A stretch of 64,000 bases of DNA. Origin: Musa acuminata AAA Group. Its lineage: Eukaryota; Streptophyta; Magnoliopsida; Zingiberales; Musaceae. Numbering within the stretch: the first letter of the stretch is position 1; every line of letters starts with the position of its first letter. A model generated the notes under the pieces. It searched no databases, had not been told where the DNA came from, and worked only from the letters and a program-made list of their open reading frames with translations. The stretch lies in assembly GCF_036884655.1 (NCBI RefSeq), contig NC_088342.1, forward strand, positions 10,287,501 to 10,351,500, read 5' to 3'. Of the stretch, positions 1 through 12,000 are shown in pieces. The position numbers were made by a program, and so were the translations under genes.

Positions 1-639
1 AAGATAAGTACTGTAATACTAGGTGGAAGTTAACAATTAGTTAAAAACAGAATACTCTTGTCATGCTGACTCATCATATAGATGAAAAGACTTGAGATAG
101 TATCAGCATGTGTCATTCTGAACTGTGGTAGAGGTGCCAATACATGGCTGAGCTAATTTTTGGCATGTGAATACTAGCATAACAGTGAGTCAATGGGCAT
201 GGTATTAGAGCATAATGTACTAAAAATGATGTTGGCAGACCCCGTGTCATACAACAACAATCCTTGGGTTGACCACAGTGCATCAGTTGATCAGAATATG
301 AAAGAAAATAACATTATATTTTCCTAGCAATTTAAAGGGCTTTTAATTTTAAAATAAAACCAGCTTTTGTAGTCTCTTTGTAAATGGCATTGATGGTCAC
401 TTCTTGTTGGTGTTTATAGTGTCGTGGTAACTCCTAGACAAGTGGATTTGACATTGACCTTAAAGAGTAGAGAACCTATAGTGATGCCACTGGAGTGTTC
501 CTCCAAAGAAATCAGCTTAAGAACCTACTTCTATTTCATTCTTCTCGCAAAGTACCCTTTACTCCTTTCTAATATTTCACACACCAAAAAAAGTCTAGGA
601 TTAAGAAAAAGTTAGCCTCACACTAATACTTGAAATCAA

Positions 640-1440
640 AGACCGATACACGGACCGCTCACTACCAGGCGGTACCGTTGATCTAGCCCCGTATCGGACG
701 ATACGGGGCGTCCAATACAAGGTTGTATCGCCCGAAACAGGTCGATAACAATCGATTTCGACTATCGCCGCCCGCTACCGGGCGGTATCAACCTGGCTAC
801 GGAGAGGGAATATGAAGCGTTGAGGAAGAAGAGGGAGAAAGCGCTTGAAGAAGAGGGAGAATCGAGAGAACCTCGACACTTCCCGATCCGGTGCCGCCCT
901 CCCTCGACGATCCTGATCCAAGAGGTAATAGAGAGGCGACGGCTTGGCTTCTTCTTCGCCGCGTTATTCGCTGAAGGCCGAAGATGCATGAGGCCTTCGC
1001 CGCATTCTTCAGAGACATATGCGGCCTTCGACATCTTCGCCGAATGCCGCAGATGAGGAGAAGACGCAAAAGAGGGAGAATCGAGAGAACCTCGACACTT
1101 CCCGATCCGGTGCCGCCCTCCCTCAACGATCCTGATCCAAGAGGTAATAGAGAGGCGACGGCTTGGCTTCTTCTTCACCGCGTTATTCACTGAAGGCCGA
1201 AGACGCATGAGGCCTTCGCCGCATTCTTCGGAGACATATGCGGCCTTCGACATCTTCGCCGACTCATCTGACATGACGAGGAGAAGAAAAGGAGGCAACG
1301 TGCGCCTCCTTTTTTATATTTTTTATATTATATTATATTATATTATATTATATATATATATATATACCGAGCAGTACACCCTGGCATACCGCTCGGTACG
1401 CCTGTACCATACCATATCGAGCAAAGCTTGAAACGTCAAT
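640..1440. mobile_element. Unclassified GC-rich repeat insertion with palindromes and a 219-bp tandem duplication
   Basis: A GC-rich block in AT-rich intron DNA. It opens with nested palindromes around CCCCGTATCGGACGATACGG near 687 and a GGCGGTACC-like motif. It then carries two copies of a 219-bp unit (about 853-1071 and 1072-1290), and ends with an AT run and further 'cggtacg/ccataccata' motifs at 1367-1425. The open frames on both strands here follow the tandem duplication and match no family I recognise. Similar GGTACC/TACCGG-rich motifs occur at 7820-9650, so this is probably a dispersed family. The boundaries are approximate. Confidence 0.5.
853..1290. repeat. Two-copy direct tandem repeat, 219-bp unit
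   Basis: The segment beginning GAGGGAGAATCGAGAG at 853 recurs at 1072 and runs nearly identically through CTTCGACATCTTCGCCG in both copies. Only scattered substitutions are visible, such as cctcgacgatc against cctcaacgatc. Confidence 0.85.
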
Positions 1441-3041
1441 ACGGTAAGAAATTAAGAACCTTGCTTGAAATATTTTTGTATCATCAAGTCTTTACTCTAG
1501 CAGCTCACACATAATCATAACAGCATACTTAGAGATTGATAATTTAGGATGACATCGAATCATCCTTGACTAAGCTTAGATTTGTTCATGCTTCACTATA
1601 AACTAATCCCAAATAATTTTTTATCAAACTCAAAGTGTCGCACAGTTCAAGAGCTTAAATGAAATAACTTTAAAAGGATGAACATGAGTATATTAATAAA
1701 CAGTAATCTTTTATGTAACCAAGCTTGGTTAGAGCAAATCTAAAGCACAAAATCAAATTGAAAGCCTAATTCAAACCTCTGTAATATATTCATGCAAACA
1801 ATTGACATTATATTTCAACTAGGAAGAACTGTATTTTGAGCTTCTAAAAGATAAGCCTAATAGCGTGAGTAGCACTACCCTTCTAGAGATTGGTTATGGT
1901 GCTTCCCTCAAGTTAGACAGTCTGGCAAGGAAATTTTAGATGGAAATACAGAAAATGCACAAGATGGTTTAGCTGGTAAAGATGTCATTTATGTGAACCT
2001 AATAATTAGAAAGTTCACAATGGCTCGGATTTTCAATACTTCAAAAATTAAAATGAAAAAAGACATCAAAAATCTTGCCTCATTACTCACTATTCTTTAT
2101 ACTGTTTATCTTTAGAGAAGGAAAAAAGATTGATTTACTTAAACATGAACATAAGAGCTTGTAGACACAGGATTTTTTAATTAATTTTCTAGAAAATTCT
2201 TTTACATATATGGAAGGATACAATTTCCTCCCGAGGTTAGGGCTCATTTTGGTTCTAAGTAGGATTTACACTAATGATCGGCTACAGGTGCAAAGACTTA
2301 ACAAACTTCTTATTAGAATATGTCATGTCTTGCCAAACCGATGAGAAACAATAGTCATTTATCTATATATGTATTTTTCAATTTTCTTAAAAAAATTAAA
2401 ACTAAAATGTGCAAGTAATCAGAGAGCAGTGGGTTTAAATATGAACTATGATAAGCTCTAAACAAAAGTTTTGGGGCTACGTAAGAAAAGAGATTGAAGT
2501 ATTTAGTGCTAGTTTACATTGATTTGTTTGTTTAGCCAAACAGACAACGTAAAATAGATATTTGATGCTTTTGAATTAACTAAGGATATTACTTTCTAGT
2601 TTCTACAAAGCTTAATAGAGAGAAAAGATCCAAATAGTCAACCCCAAGTAGTTGAAATATTATGGCTTGTTTGTTGCTATTATCATTTAATTAGATAATG
2701 CTGAAAGCCAGAATAGTCATAATACAACTTCAGCAATGTGTTTATGCCAAAAGAAAGAAATACAAGATTCCTTCCATGTAAGCCAGACAAATGAAATACC
2801 AAACTTTTGTTGTATAGGGTTTAAACGAGCAAAAAAATTGTGAAGTTAGTTTTCACAGTTTCCCTTTGCTTGTTATAAAAAATATACCCCTTGCCTACTT
2901 TGTTTAAATTTCATACATCAACAAGATAAAGGTTAAACCAACATCATTAATAGGATCCAATCAAGCAAGCGTAGCGTAAGGGTTAATCATCATGACCATT
3001 GAAAACCCAAAGTGAATAAAAATGCACAGAAAGTAGCTTAC

Positions 3042-6000
3042 TGTGACAGCCCGAGAAATGTCTTCTGTAAACGTTGGGAGAATGCCAGTTGATACTGCAG
3101 CCAGTGCAAGGGCAAGCAGCATAAGCATTGAAAAGATCATTGGTCCTTTTGCACCTACATATAGTCTTCATAATTAAGTCCATGTTTGCAAAACAAGTTC
3201 AGAATCACCACAAAAGTAGTTTGTATGCTATAGTGCCATTTAGTCTTTGTTGGTATAGTACTGGAAGTGTAAATTTAAAAAGGACTCAAACTAGTTATGA
3301 ACATAACTGTCTCATCCACTGATTCTTGAACTATGCTGAACTTAGTTTGGCGATATCATAGAAAGGTTCGGAATTATCAAAAACCAAAGTAAAATTAAAT
3401 GTTTAAGTGTCTTGCTAGATAACCAAATTTATTTCAGTGAGCTATTCAAGAAGAGACAGCTGACTAAGCCATCCTAGCCAGCCTGGCTTGCTCTGTGGAA
3501 TCAACAGGATACATTTTGTTAAAGTGCAGTTTTAAGTTTGAACTATTAAGTGTGGAAGAGAAGCCTTGCTTAAGATTTCATCTCCTCTGACAATTCATTT
3601 CTCGCGCATCAAGAGTAACTTGGGATAGCTTAGCCATGATGATACCTTGGTTGATCTGAGAAGCTAAGAATACAAAAACTTTTAAAGACCAGGTCACTAA
3701 TGCTAAGGCTCTCATTAGATCTACTGATCTACTGCTTAAAAGTTGGAAATCCAAAGACAACGTTAAACATTTCACTTTCTTTTCTGTACCTTATAAATCT
3801 TGTGTTGTAAATTGTTGTGTGATGCCTGCTGGGCTGTAGCTTTTTGTTGCTGCCTTTTCTTACTGCTCATTTTCTTTCCATCATGTAACTTTCAGTTAGT
3901 GAAATTAGTTTGGATAGCCCCTATCTATCTGTTGCCTTAAAAAATAATAAAACATAATTCAATTGTTAAAGCTGAATGTATAGTCCTCATCTATCTGTTG
4001 TCTGAATATAGATAATACAACATATCAATCAGTTAATTTGTTGAAGCTGAATGTATAGTCCCTATTTATCTGCTACCTGAAAAGATAATAAAATATATCA
4101 ATCATTTAATTGTTAAAGCTGATTGCAAGGTTAACCGTGCATGTCAACAAGGTAGTAACAAAAAAGGTAAGCAAATAAGGTCCAAGAGAAGTCCTCTGCA
4201 TGATAATTTTATGCAGGAGAAGAATAGAAATCATAGTTTATGCAATTAGAACTAAGAAAGATAAATAACTACCTGAGAGATGAATATATGAAAGAAGGTA
4301 AACCAGCATAAGACAAACAATTGCTGAAACAAATACAGCAACTATGACATTGCCAAGCCAGTCAGGTCTGCTACCTGGGTTCCTGCATGTCAATCATAAG
4401 ACAATTAAAACATTTATAAGAGTGAGAGAAGATTGTTTATAAGAGTGAGAGAAGATTCAAAAAGTATATAACAAAGAAGTGTTCCAATGTTATTATAATT
4501 AATTCACAATGAAAGAAAAGGAATCCAAGAGACAGATATCCAGTTGAAACCAAGGAATTCAATTTTGTGTACCAAACATAGATAACACCATAGCCAGACC
4601 GGTATAGGTCAGATCCATGCTGACATACCAACACACTATAATTCTTTTAAAGAAAATACTCCTAAAGATAGGGATGTTGAAATTTTACCTTTCTGACCGG
4701 ACAATGATTCCAACTAATATGCCAACCAATCGAATCATCATCCCAGAAGAGAACAGAATAGGCATTGCTAAACCCAAAATCAGTGTCACAATTTTGAGCT
4801 GCTTTGGTGATCGTAATGGGGATAATGTTGCTTCCATCAAACCATCTAAGAAAACAAAGACAATATGTAAATACAGTGAATAATATAAGTTAAAGGGGCT
4901 TAAGAGTTCTTAGACTTACAAGCAAAAGCTGGTGAAACTAACCAAACAAGGGCCACAAAGGAGGACCCAACCTTGTAGAAGTTGCCAATTATAAGAAGTA
5001 TTAGCCACTGAATAAAACCAGCTTTGAAAAGCCACCTTTCAGTCTCCAACTTTATTAAATTTTCCAGAGTGTTGGATGCTACTGTAGGCACTCTTTTGGA
5101 AAAAGTGCATCTCAAATACCTACTGATGCAAAGAAAGCCCAGATGTTGACCAGTCAATGCCCCAAGTACTGCAGGTGCGCCGAATAAGCCAATAACTAAC
5201 CATGGGTTTGCAATATATGGTACAGGTGAGGTGGAAATCAAGGGTATGAGAAAAGAAACCATTATTGATAAGCTTAGAGAACAAATCCACATGAGCAAAA
5301 TGCTAAAACACGATAATCCAAATGTCATAGCACCATGATAGCCACCCATAATAAGAGATGTTGTCCATATAAGAAGTGATTGCAATATCACTGAGTTATG
5401 CAGCATTGTTGCAAGTCGTTGCGAGTAGACAACCATGTATGTACCCTACAGAGTTTTCCAATTTAAGTATCAAATCAATTAGAATATGAAAATTACGTAA
5501 CCCCAAACACACCAATGTTCAAGATGATCAAATGTGACTTAATTTAAAACATTTTGGCATAAGAGATAAATATAAATTTTATATCAAAAATGAATTATCA
5601 ATAAAAAGGTTTATAAATCTCATAAGAGACATACTTTTGTCATCTTTAGTCTTTACCACACAGAGCAACTAGAATCAGAGCCTAATCATTTTGAATATAA
5701 GTTGAACTGGTGTTTACCCATTCTTAAACAAAGCTTCCAAAACAAATGTATTTATTGTGAAATCTCCATCTTGACTATCATCAGAAGATCAACACTCAAG
5801 GAAAAATTCCTTCGAAGAAGCATTCACAAAGCATCCGACAAGCATACCAAAAATACCCCTTGTCAATGATTATTCAGAACTTCAGATACTTTAAGAGATG
5901 CACATATGACAAATGTTCAAAGAGTACAAGACCTTGAGTTTTTAAAAAGAGTGACAAGTGACAACTATCTTTCTGAGTATTTCCAATTGACAGTTTAACT

Positions 6001-9000
6001 AAAAGTTTTCATGGCTATACTAACAAAATAAGCTTTCATTCGATATACATCAAAAGACATCCCAAAACAAAATGTTAAAATGTTATCTAGTATATAGAGG
6101 ACCTTTCTTTTTCTTGGTTCACTAGTACATGGAGGACTGTTAGGGAAGTGAGCCATTAATGAGAAACTGCAAGACCAACACTAAAAGGACCAACCAAATA
6201 GATCATTCTTTAGATAAATTAGGTTAAAGGCTGGAAAATCACTCAATGTGCATGAATTTACAGGAAGCTTTAAGTAATAATTACCGTACCAGGATATCAA
6301 AAAAGATAGATTGGCTTTGAACAATGCCATCCTTTTTCACTTCCATTTTATTTTGGAGATTTGTTGACATAGCAGATTGAATTAGAAATGCCAGCATGTT
6401 TTCTCCCAGATGTTGAAGAGATCCTGGTTTCAAAAGCTTCAATTTGTCATTCTGCATAGATTGTTACAGAAAAATATCAGTAACTCATATTTGAATTGAA
6501 AATTATTACCCTAGACTATTGGTAAAAGATAAAAATGGTCCAATACACTAATCCTAATTACATGGACTACAGAGAAAGAAGGTCTATTATTTTTATAATC
6601 CTAGTACCAATTCCACTAACATAAGTTGTGATACCTTTTTTATGAACATAAAGTTTGGGATTAGACTCTAAATGCACAAGGTGCTTCAGCTCCTGTGTCA
6701 AATAATATAACTACATAAGTATATTTGATAACTCCAACGGAAGTTCCACCAAGACTCCAATGCTTAAAAAATCTCAACATGGCATCAGAACTCAGTAATC
6801 CAAATGATATATTACATGAGCAAAGCCAATTGGCAATCACTGTGTCTGGATTGAAGATCAAAACTTGGGTCAAAGTTTAATATAAACTATGTGAAATTAA
6901 AGAGGGGCTGTGCTGCAAGCCTGCAACAAGTGATGCAAACAAGTGAACCACCTTCTCATGATTACAAGTCAACCCTCAAAAAGTAAAGGAACATGATTGA
7001 ATTACACATGAACATGTTAAGCCTTAAAGGGTAAGGGGAAGATGATCAAACCACACATGCAAGAGGAAGAAGTTATGAAAGAAAATACATGTGTGAAACA
7101 GGAGTGAGGATTAGTCACACACTGCTAAGAGATAAAAGAGTCAGATTTCATATATGTGAGTTGACCCAATACATAGCAGGTTAAATTTTTAAATGGCATT
7201 AGTGTTCACCACTTTGTAATGTAGCCCAGACCAATTTGACCTAAATACGAATATGTTAAGATAATGATTTCAAATACTAATCATACTTACTCTACAAAGT
7301 AATAACAGCATGATCAAATCAATTAGTTGCCAAAAGAAATTGCAAAATGAAAAAGAAGACAAAGTTCATTTGACAAGTTTGCTTGTGAAAATGCAATAAT
7401 TGTACTCAATGAATAGCTGAAGTTCCTTTGTCGAAAAATTGAACCTTCTATCAGACTGACTATAAGTCAAGTGAAACATAAAAGGCAAGAATCGAAATAG
7501 CAATTATTTAATTGTTCAAATAATTGAGCTATAAAACGACCTAAATACCGCAAATGCAACCACATGTTATATTGTACGACATCAAATATCATGCTCCTAG
7601 TTTCATGGTAGGTAGTAAATAAAAAAAAAAAGAAAATCAAACCCAAGTAGAAATAACTGGTGCTGACATCTAGACTTTATATTGTATTAGTGACAGTGGA
7701 GGCAACTATGATGTTACTTACCATTAGACCCACATATTTCCAGTGAAGTTGCATCTTACTCTGCAACTAGCAAGTCAAATTTATTTCATGACATGAACAA
7801 ATATTAAAATCTAAGTTGGGTACCAATACCATTCAGCAGCCAAACAAGTATGGTACATGTACCATACAGTTTACAGTGGATCAATACGAGTTGGTATCGG
7901 CTGAACCACTACAAATAGAGTGAAAGAAAGAGAAGAGCAAGGTTCATCTTACCGGCCCGTACTAGTGTACCGGCCGGCCAACGGTATGGTACATACCACT
8001 TCATACCAACTTATCGTGTGTTGATATGGCGAGGCATAGTGACGCCACGAAAAAATGACCAAAAATAGCTCCAAAATTCCTGAAAAAATAGAAAAAATTC
8101 AATTAGATTTTAAGTTGAAAATAAATATAAATTTAGTATAATTTTAGCAAAAATAATCTAAGTTAGGAAAGAATAATGGCACATATCTTTTTCGGATTTT
8201 AAGTACCTTTGTGGTATGTTCTGGATTGTCCTTCCGTTAATATTGAATTATCTTAAAAAAAAATGATTTGAATTGTTATATTATTTGTTAAACAACTTAA
8301 ACCTTAATATTCAAATGAATCAAGGAATCGATCGATGGATGTACCTAGTTCTACCACCAAAAATAACGACGGGACTCCACGAGCGATGGATCGGAGTCTT
8401 CGATCCTATATATTTGTATATCAATTTGATGTATTTGTCAAACTCAATCCCAAAATTGATCCCACGACACAGTATACTGATACACCGTATGTCATTGGTG
8501 CATCAATATAATGATAGTCGTAGTTTGATTGTCGTGAACTACATGTTTCTGAGACGGCTCCTCAAGCAAGTACGATTATGGCATGTAATGGTGCGGAGTA
8601 TCGAGAATGTCAGAACTTTTATTTTTGCCATTGATCTACTGCTCTATATCATAAGATCGATCACAGTATTGCTACTCGGAGAAGATGAGTTAGAGAGAGT
8701 GCAAAGGGAAGATAATGGGGTGTAGAAAGGGTTTAAAAACCCTTCAATCTCGTTCAAATGATCGAATGGACCGTTTGAATTCAACGAATCCCAGCCACTG
8801 ATCGGTATCAATTGAAATTCGACCGTTACCAATCGATACATGTCGATAATGGTCGGATTTCGACCATTCTGGCTAATGCAGACCGCATATCGAGTAATAC
8901 GAGGTCCCCTGTTATGGAATGCCCAGTACAGGGCAGTCCACGTGTCGGTCCCTTATCGGACCAGTACGTACTGTCTATACCACCCGATACAGATCAGCAT

Positions 9001-12000
9001 GGCGAACCATAGAGGAGAGGAGGCGAAGGAGGTTAAGGTATGATACAAAACTATGTGATGAGAAGATGGTGACATGGTGATGTGGAGTGGAAGAAGAGTG
9101 GCAGCAGCAGGGAAATTGAGTGGAAGGAGAAGAATTAAAGCAAAAGAGAGAAAAAGTAGACAAGGTTAAAAAGGTAAGATAGGTACCAATATCGAAATAT
9201 AGGCTTGTCACCTGGTACAATTTAGGTATCAGTCAGCTTATCATCTACTAAGCTCAATGTGATAAGCTTCTCAGACAGCTAAATTCTGGATCAGGAAACA
9301 TTGCCCAGTCCATGTACTGATCGGCCATCAGACTGATAAAGTCTTATTTGTACCAGACCAATACAGTTGAAGCTTTAATCTTTGGAAATGCCATTGCTGA
9401 TGTCATCATAAGTCATCTAATAGAGATGGGTGTTATCAGTTTAAAGTGCCAATCAAACCGGTACATACTGACTGGTATATACCAGTACGACCAATGAATC
9501 GTCAGCGAACATGCAACTAAGTACCACTTGGTATACCACTCTATTTTACTTCTTAATTAATTTTTTGGCAATATCAAGTGGTGCATCCTGACATACTGTC
9601 TAGGATCTTAGCACTGTATTGTCCAATTGGTGGTTGAGATCATCAGTGACTAGTATTTAAAACCTTTGGTACGGCTACTTTGTCTGGGTACAATTCCTAA
9701 CAACATTTGGTCTGCCATAATCAAAAGTAAATCTGAGATAACATTAATCATGTTACAAAGAGTCATGTTGTACTACACGAACTACATTATTTACTGTTAC
9801 TACATTATTCATAAATTCAATCATTTATGAATATTAATAATCCTTGCCCAATATTGACTGAAAATATTTCGCTGGAAGTTCTGGCCTGAAGGCTCACTTT
9901 AAAAGTTATATAGGAGCTAATGTTCCCAAGGGTCTCTTGACTAAAGAATCCTGAGAAGAACTTCCTCTGAAGGAAACCAAAGAACAGAAGTCTCATGCTA
10001 CGTGTGGTACATAATAGAGACACAAAAATCAAATCATGCTGTTAATCTAGTTGAATCTACTATATGTTGCTTTTAAATCACAGTGATATGAAAACAAGCT
10101 TCACGTGTCAAACTCATAAAAAGCAACTTCATAAGCATTATACATGTGACTTATACCGCAGCTCCCATGGATAGCCACATTATGTTTGTAAATGCTATCA
10201 ACATCTAGAAGCTACCGTTCTAGAAAGTAATGATAATGTGTAGCAGACCGACCATCATGAGTAATAAGCAAATTATACAACAGGTACAGAGTCTACAGAC
10301 AAGGATCTTTAGCTAGCTCTGACATATAAAAAGTCACCCTAAGCATATTTCAAAAATTAACATCATAGAAGTTAATTGACAAATGCACATGCTATACCAC
10401 TAAAAGGTAATAAACATTCTGTTTACTGGACTGCAGACCAAGATTTTGAGGACCAAGAAACATACCTTTGTATGGTAAATAGCAGTAGCATCTGTATATG
10501 CAAAATCAAGTCCAGAAAGACCGCCAACTTCTTCATACACCTGAAAGTCTGTAGCAGATTGTATTGCACCAGAATGAAAGAGATCCTGCAGATCAACAAC
10601 TTGAACTCAAATTATAAAAAAATGCAACTGCAAGATGATAACGTGCATGAAAGAAACACTCAGACTAGGTAAAGCAGAAACAACTAAAGGGCAGTTAATA
10701 TATATGCCTAGAGAATATATATCATAAAGCATCACATTTTTCATGTGAACTATTATCGTATGTTTATCGTGGTAGCTTCTATTCTATTTATTCAAGGTTC
10801 TTATGTGCGGTGTTAGAACATTCCTATGGAAGTTCTGTTACTTCCACACCTGTCAATTTGCATGACCTGAAATATCAAATACTATGTTAAATTGAATAAC
10901 AAACATGCTTCTATTTAAAGTTCAAAACCAGTCATCTTGTCGGTACGGCCTGGTATTTGCTGGTTCGAGTGTGAATTAGTAGACGGACAGCCAGTCTTCG
11001 CCTGACTTAAGTTCAAAACCATCAATCATAGTCACATTACCAAGCATACCACCCTAATTAATAATTAAAACCAGGTGCACCCGATGGTAAGCCTACCACC
11101 TGGCAACCTATCATTTTCTATTTTTTTTTACAGTTTTTTTATAATTCATGTGCTCTCTCTTTCCCCTCCCATTGTCTCCCGGATGCAATTTGGATTTCAA
11201 AGTCTGATCATTCAATTCATTAAAGCAATCCAACTTCTCAATTTTTCCCAATTGACCTTTCATGGTGATATCAAAGTGAAAGAAAATTGTGTAATTTTAA
11301 CGTAGAACAAGAGATCAGGTGCAGAAAAGAAAGAAGATAAAATGATGATGACATATTTACAATTCAGCAAAAACAAAATCCTGACCTGTGCAATAACTAG
11401 ACCAGATGGGTACTTTGAGACCTTGGCATAAGTTTCAAGAGCCCATGGCACTGAACCACCCTGTAGATGAGTACAGGTTTCATTCAGTAAACAACTGAAC
11501 AGATAACAAGCTACGAAGGAGATTGGAGAGGAATAACCCTAGACGCTGAGTAGAAGAGGAACAAAGAAATAAAATGAAGCAATAGAAGCTTAAATCCATA
11601 TATATCAGCTAAGAAAAGGAATCATATTCTATTCAATAACAGCACAATAAGAGTCATTCTGTGTACAAAACCTGAAAAACAATGGATTTTCCACCAATCC
11701 CCATAGCTTCCAGATCTACTACAAATCTAATGGTGCTCCTCCATGGATGCTGAAAGAATAATACATAGATCTTATTATGAAGGACTAATAAACTTTCTCT
11801 TAAAAAAAAAGAAAGTAATTTTATTAAAATGTTCACCTTTCAAAAAAACATCAAGCATAAGATTATTCAGCTTCACAAGTTTTCTTCAGTAACAAAATTT
11901 TATTTTGCTTGTAAAGAGTTACTCATGCATGCCAATGGCCTTTTGGTGAAACTTAAAGCAACAAGAAGGCTAGAATTCAGATTATAAAAATTTAAAATCA

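Larger units (their letters stand above)
1..3041. other. Probable intron of the ERMP1-like gene, no exon recognised
   Basis: The exon ending at 3042 has a normal donor (GTAAGC), so this AT-rich DNA should be the following intron unless the gene is truncated. Apart from the repeat element near 640-1440, I see no coding similarity to the missing C-terminal part of the peptidase in any frame. Confidence 0.5.

Noticed and set aside
762..1298. 178-codon minus-strand open frame containing an internal duplication
   Set aside because: The repeated protein simply mirrors the 219-bp DNA tandem repeat. No known domain; it lies in a probable insertion inside an intron.
1289..1316. Rho-independent-like terminator (stem AGGAGGC...GCCTCCT plus T-run)
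   Set aside because: Not annotated as a terminator because this is plant nuclear DNA. Kept only as a structural oddity of the insertion.
8273..8725. 150-codon open frame in an ERMP1-like intron
   Set aside because: No motif or domain recognised, in repeat-like DNA; probably chance.
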